Origin: CAYLZW01 sp964388085
Lineage (GTDB): Bacteria; Myxococcota; UBA727; CAYLZW01
Assembly: GCA_964388085.1 (NCBI GenBank)
Contig: CAYLZW010000280.1
Coordinates: 1 to 7,534 of the forward strand
DNA: 7,534 bases
Direction of reading: 5' to 3'
The position numbers were made by a program, and so were the translations under genes. This document shows positions 5,323 through 7,534 of this stretch, one piece after another (position 1 is the stretch's first letter; every line of letters begins with the position of its first letter). The notes below the pieces were generated by a model that was not told the origin of the DNA, did no database searches, and saw only the letters and a list, made by a program, of their open reading frames with translations.

Positions 5323-6647
5323 ACGAGAACGCTCCCAATGATCACGAGGAGGGAAAGCTCGCGCGGGTTGTCGGCGTGCCGGGCGCCGTGTTCATGGGGC
5401 TCGGCTCCATCCTGGGCACGGGCATCTTCGTCAGCATTGGCATCGCGGCCGGCATCACCGGTCCATCCGTGGTGCTCGCGGTCGCTCTCGGCGCATTGGT
5501 GGCGACGTTCAACGGGCTCTCGAGCGCCCAGCTCGCCGCCAGCCACCCCGTCAGCGGCGGTACCTATGAGTACGGTCATCGCTACTTGAACCCCACCCTC
5601 GGCTTCACCGCAGGGTGGATGTTCCTGTGCGCCAAGTCGGCCTCCGCCGCGACGGCCGCCCTCGGCTTCGCCGGCTATTTGCTCGCGTTCTTCGGCCCCT
5701 CTCCGCAGACGGCGCACGTCCTCATCGGTGTTGCCGCGGTTGGGGTGCTTACGGTCGTCGTTGCGCTGGGTCTGCGCCTGTCGAGCCGAACCAACGCCGC
5801 TATCGTGACCGTCACGCTCTCGGGGCTCGCCGCCTTCGTGATCCTCGGCGCACCTGACGCGCTCGACGAAGGAACGAGACCATTCGTGCCCTTCTTCGAG
5901 ACCGACAACGGTGGCATTCGGAGCCTATTGCACGCGAGCGCGCTGATGTTCGTGACCTATACCGGCTATGGGCGTATCGCGACCCTGGGCGAAGAGGTCG
6001 AGAACCCACAGAAGAGCATCCCGCGCGCCGTCATCATTACGCTCGTCGTGACCATGCTGCTCTACGTCAGCGTCGTTGTGGTCGCGGTGGGCGTGAGCGG
6101 AGCCGATGGGCTTGCGGAAGCGACTCGCTCGTCGTCGGCACCGCTGGAGGTCGTGGCCGGACGACTGTCCCTCTCTTGGGTGGGCTGGCTCGTGAGCATC
6201 GCTGCCATTACGGCCATGGCTGGCGTGCTCTTGAACTTGCTCTTGGGCCTCTCGCGGGTGCTTCTGGCGATGGCGCGTCGAGGCGACATGCCGCGCGGCC
6301 TCGCGAAGGTAGAAGAGCGGCACGGCTCACCAAGGAGGGCGGTCGTTGTCGTCGGCGTCCTCATCGCCGTCCTCACATCGCTTGGCAGCGTCAAGACCAC
6401 GTGGGCCTTCAGCGCATTCACCGTGCTCGTCTACTACGCGCTGACGAACCTCGCGGCGCTGAAGCTACCCCAAGAGTGTCGGCGCTATCCGAGGTGGATT
6501 CCCATGCTCGGCTTCGTGAGCTGCCTCGGCCTCGCGTTCTTCGTCGACGTTGTGATCTGGGCCGTCGGCCTCGGGCTCGTCCTCGTGGGTCTCCTCTGGC
6601 ACGCGGTCGCTTCCCGCCGATCGAGTCGATCGAAGGGCTCCTCGTAG
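5307..6647 (+). CDS. APC-superfamily amino-acid-type permease
   Basis: A 446-residue polytopic membrane protein with about twelve hydrophobic segments, the normal APC size. The first helix carries the unwound substrate-binding motif GSILGTGIF (33-41). PVSGGTYEYG (81-90) follows helix 2, and GEEVENPQKSIPRA (228-241) is the conserved loop seen in cationic amino acid/APC permeases. It should move an amino acid or related organic cation across the inner membrane; the substrate cannot be told. I accept GTG 5307, the first start after arsC in this frame, but GTG 5319 is also possible and neither has a strong Shine-Dalgarno. It begins 88 nt after arsC on the same strand and may be read with the ars genes, though APC permeases are not classical resistance components. 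A short inverted repeat surrounds its TAG stop. Confidence 0.9.
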   Translation: MDAIVNENAPNDHEEGKLARVVGVPGAVFMGLGSILGTGIFVSIGIAAGITGPSVVLAVALGALVATFNGLSSAQLAASHPVSGGTYEYGHRYLNPTLGFTAGWMFLCAKSASAATAALGFAGYLLAFFGPSPQTAHVLIGVAAVGVLTVVVALGLRLSSRTNAAIVTVTLSGLAAFVILGAPDALDEGTRPFVPFFETDNGGIRSLLHASALMFVTYTGYGRIATLGEEVENPQKSIPRAVIITLVVTMLLYVSVVVVAVGVSGADGLAEATRSSSAPLEVVAGRLSLSWVGWLVSIAAITAMAGVLLNLLLGLSRVLLAMARRGDMPRGLAKVEERHGSPRRAVVVVGVLIAVLTSLGSVKTTWAFSAFTVLVYYALTNLAALKLPQECRRYPRWIPMLGFVSCLGLAFFVDVVIWAVGLGLVLVGLLWHAVASRRSSRSKGSS

Positions 6648-6654
6648 CGAGTAG
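6638..6654 (+). repeat. Inverted repeat centred on the permease stop codon
   Basis: CTCCTCG-TAG-CGAGTAG forms a 7-bp stem with one mismatch around a 3-nt loop that is the TAG stop itself. No T-run follows, so intrinsic termination is doubtful. Similar bases (GGGCTC...CGTAGCGAG) recur at 6712-6729. Confidence 0.4.
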
Positions 6655-6696
6655 GCGTCCATGGTTGCTGGATCACGGTGGCAAGCGTGGCGCACG

Positions 6697-6729
6697 CGGA
6701 GGGCTCGCGGAGGGCTCGCGTAGCGAGCC
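6697..6729 (+). repeat. Tandem 11-bp duplication leading into a 6-bp hairpin
   Basis: CGGAGGGCTCG occurs twice back to back (6697-6707, 6708-6718). The end of the second copy forms GGCTCG-CGTAG-CGAGCC (6713-6729), a perfect 6-bp stem with a 5-nt loop. There is no poly-T behind it. It could slow polymerase or stabilise the permease mRNA 3' end, but no function is shown. Confidence 0.55.
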
Positions 6730-6763
6730 GGCAGAGGGGTACACAGCCACTCAAGCGCCCGAG

Positions 6764-6932
6764 AAGCGACCGGAGGGGGCCGAGAAGCCGCCGGAAGAGG
6801 GCGTGGAGCCGCCGGAAGAGGGCGTGAAGCCGCCGGAAGAGGGCGCGAAGCCACTGACCAGGGGGCGTGAAGCCGCCGGAAGACCCCGTGAAGCCGCCGG
6901 AAGAGGGCGTGAAGAGGCCGGTAGGCCCCGTG
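6764..6932 (+). repeat. Eight-unit 21-bp imperfect tandem repeat
   Basis: Units of the form AAGCCGCCGGAAGAGGGCGTG follow one another: 6764-6784 (divergent), 6785-6805, 6806-6826, 6827-6847, 6848-6869 (degenerate, 22 bp), 6870-6890, 6891-6911 and 6912-6932 (divergent). Read on the plus strand they give KPPEEGV heptads, but the 22-bp unit shifts the frame halfway, so a continuous repeat protein is not maintained. The outer units are the most diverged, which is typical of slippage-grown arrays. A CCCCGTG ending in two units supplies one arm of the hairpin at 6924-6950. Confidence 0.85.
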
Positions 6933-6950
6933 ATCCTCGACCACGGGGCC
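6924..6950. terminator. Strong GC-rich hairpin, possible bidirectional terminator
   Basis: GGCCCCGTG (6924-6932), a 9-nt loop, and CACGGGGCC (6942-6950) form a perfect 9-bp stem. It sits about 30 nt past the stop of the minus-strand remnant and between converging coding frames, where a terminator would be expected. No U-run follows on either strand, so it would be a Rho-assisted or pause structure at best. The left arm coincides with the end of the last tandem repeat unit. Confidence 0.45.
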
Positions 6951-6980
6951 CTGACCCGGCTGCCGTTCACTCGCTGGTCA

Positions 6981-7136
6981 TCAATCGTCGTCGTTGAGCA
7001 GCACGGGGCTCGCTGCCGCCCTCGCGTCGCGCGCCGCCTTCTGGCGGCCAAGCTCGGCGGCGATGATGTCGAGCCCGAACGCGGTGCCCTCCGTCGGCCG
7101 CTCGAGGGCGATCGCCTCGTCCGCAGCGACCAGGCG
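6981..7136 (-). pseudogene. C-terminal remnant of an unrecognised protein
   Basis: Reading leftward from the edge of the 54-bp repeat, one frame gives about 50 residues with protein-like composition and strong G/C third positions: LVAADEAIALERPTEG, then GLDIIAAELGRQKAARDA, ending SPVLLNDDD and TGA at 6983-6981. It looks like the helical, acidic-ended C-terminus of a real protein. Upstream the frame enters the 54-bp repeat and meets a TGA there, and no start codon is available. Dropping one C near 7131 would join it to a YFAYAL frame inside the repeat, so either a frameshift or a recombination junction broke it. I do not recognise the family. Confidence 0.45.
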
Positions 7137-7190
7137 CGAGCGCGTAGGCGAAATAGCCCGCGTTTCTGGTCACCCCGCGAAGTATGGCAT
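7137..7190 (+). repeat. 54-bp direct repeat, copy 1
   Basis: Identical over 54 bp to 7481-7534. Immediately upstream the two copies differ (GGCG versus AGCC before CGAG), so the left boundary is real at or within a few bases of 7137. The right boundary cannot be judged because copy 2 reaches the window end. It starts CGAGCGCGTAGGCG and ends AGTATGGCAT. It is not a recognisable tRNA end or insertion-sequence terminus. Confidence 0.9.
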
Positions 7191-7422
7191 GCCCTGCCGG
7201 GACCACAGGCAGAACGGCCAGCGGCCGAGCGAAATCCGCCCGCGGCAGAAGCTGACGCTGTTCAACCCCGTCGTGTACCTGATCAGCGGCTTCCGCTGGA
7301 GCTTCTACGGCGTCGCTGACGTCGACGTGAGCATCAGCGTCGCGGCCATCCTCGGCTTTTTGGCCGCGTGCCTCGTCGGCATCGGGTGGATCTTCAAGAC
7401 CGGCTGGAAGCTCAAGTCGTAG
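7189..7422 (+). pseudogene. C-terminal fragment of an ABC-2 type permease
   Basis: From an ATG at 7189 the plus strand encodes 77 residues. From about residue 22, LFNPVVYLISGFRWSFYG, then SISVAAILGFLAACLVGIGW and a basic tail IFKTGWKLKS, match the last part of ABC-2 (NodJ/DrrB-like export) permeases: the conserved NPxxYLIxGFR loop, the last transmembrane helix and the cytoplasmic end. A full protein has about 250 or more residues and six helices, so only the end survives. Residues 1-20 (polar, Arg/Gln-rich) do not fit the family and look like scar sequence. The fragment starts inside the end of repeat copy 1. No ATPase partner is in the window. Confidence 0.7.
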
Positions 7423-7440
7423 GCGCGCTCACGTACTTCT

Positions 7441-7461
7441 CGTGTGGCCTCGCGAGGCACG
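7441..7461 (+). terminator. Inverted repeat just after the ABC-2 fragment
   Basis: CGTG and CCTCG on the left pair with CGAGG and CACG on the right, with a few unpaired bases between the arm segments; the centre is the perfect palindrome CCTCGCGAGG (7448-7457). It lies 18 nt after the TAG and may have been the terminator of the intact permease gene. There is no T-run and essentially no loop, so this is weak. Confidence 0.25.
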
Positions 7462-7480
7462 ACGACGTGGGATGCAAGCC

Positions 7481-7534
7481 CGAGCGCGTAGGCGAAATAG
7501 CCCGCGTTTCTGGTCACCCCGCGAAGTATGGCAT
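7481..7534 (+). repeat. 54-bp direct repeat, copy 2 (reaches window edge)
   Basis: A perfect match to 7137-7190 at an offset of 344 bp. The match is cut by the end of the window and may be longer. Together the two copies bracket the ABC-2 permease remnant, the arrangement left by recombination between, or insertion next to, a dispersed repeat. Confidence 0.9.

Larger units (their letters stand above)
6648..6980. other. 333-bp stretch without a convincing gene, repeat-filled convergent gap
   Basis: This lies between the permease stop and the stop of the minus-strand remnant at 6981. All six frames are open over parts of it, but no start has a ribosome site and the composition is Arg/Gly/Pro or Leu/Phe/Arg periodic, as expected from the repeats. 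It holds an 11-bp duplication with hairpin, a 21-bp tandem array and a strong hairpin, each listed separately. Confidence 0.7.

Noticed and set aside
6764..6932. CRISPR array
   Set aside because: Units are directly adjacent with no unique spacers between them, so this is a tandem repeat.
6176..6997. Plus-strand frame running from within the permease into the KPPEEGV repeats
   Set aside because: The first half is the shifted frame of the permease, the only starts after the permease stop are TTG-like without a ribosome site, and the repeat breaks frame at the 22-bp unit.
6485..7051. Minus-strand open frame through the repeat with FRRLHAL periodicity
   Set aside because: Periodicity comes from the 21-bp repeat. 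It overlaps the permease end antisense and has no recognisable domain or start signal.
7137..7190. tRNA 3' end serving as a phage/island attachment site
   Set aside because: The repeat has no T-loop or acceptor-stem pattern and no cloverleaf upstream, and no integrase is visible in the window.
6994..7422. 142-residue plus-strand protein as one intact gene
   Set aside because: Only the last part fits the ABC-2 family. The front half is Ser/Ala/Arg-rich antisense of the minus-strand remnant and reads through the 54-bp repeat.

Overview
The window is high-GC DNA with strongly G/C-biased third codon positions. Gene content suggests a soil or sediment bacterium with an envelope cytochrome system. 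Myxococcota, Acidobacteriota or a proteobacterium would all fit, but nothing here fixes the phylum. The core is a mercury-type regulatory and transport operon fused head-to-tail to a complete arsenic efflux/reduction operon. It is flanked on the left by a leftward cytochrome c cluster and on the right by a repeat-rich junction with gene remnants.

Left part (1-1760, minus strand): a secreted Cys/His-rich small protein (1141-1581) overlaps by 4 nt a membrane-anchored di-haem cytochrome c (389-1144). A 5' fragment of a class I SAM-dependent methyltransferase (1-295) follows and runs off the window edge. The region 1582-1760 is a divergent control region.

Centre (1761-5322, plus strand): a textbook MerR operator/promoter, with a perfect 8+8 dyad inside a 20-bp spacer, drives merR (Hg-type Cys triad). 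Next come a thioredoxin-fold/MerC fusion transporter, a small CPAC thioredoxin-like protein, an ArsR/SmtB repressor, an ACR3 arsenite efflux permease and a thioredoxin-coupled ArsC. Most genes overlap or lie within tens of bases. Two copies of a 20-bp motif, TCATCG-N8-CGATRA, lie at the arsR start and just ahead of the ACR3 gene and are probable ArsR operators. No merA, merT or merP is present, so mercury taken up by the MerC-like protein would have to be handled elsewhere or by the thiol proteins. Arsenate would be reduced by ArsC and the resulting arsenite expelled by ACR3.

Right part (5307-7534): an APC-superfamily amino-acid-type permease closes the plus-strand gene run. From 6648 to 6980 there is no convincing gene. 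That stretch holds a short hairpin region, an eight-unit 21-bp tandem repeat and a GC-rich 9-bp-stem hairpin. Beyond it is a scar region: an unrecognised minus-strand C-terminal coding remnant, a 54-bp sequence present twice and identical (7137-7190 and 7481-7534), and between the copies the C-terminal piece of an ABC-2 type permease. This looks like a recombination breakpoint or dispersed-repeat junction rather than intact genes.
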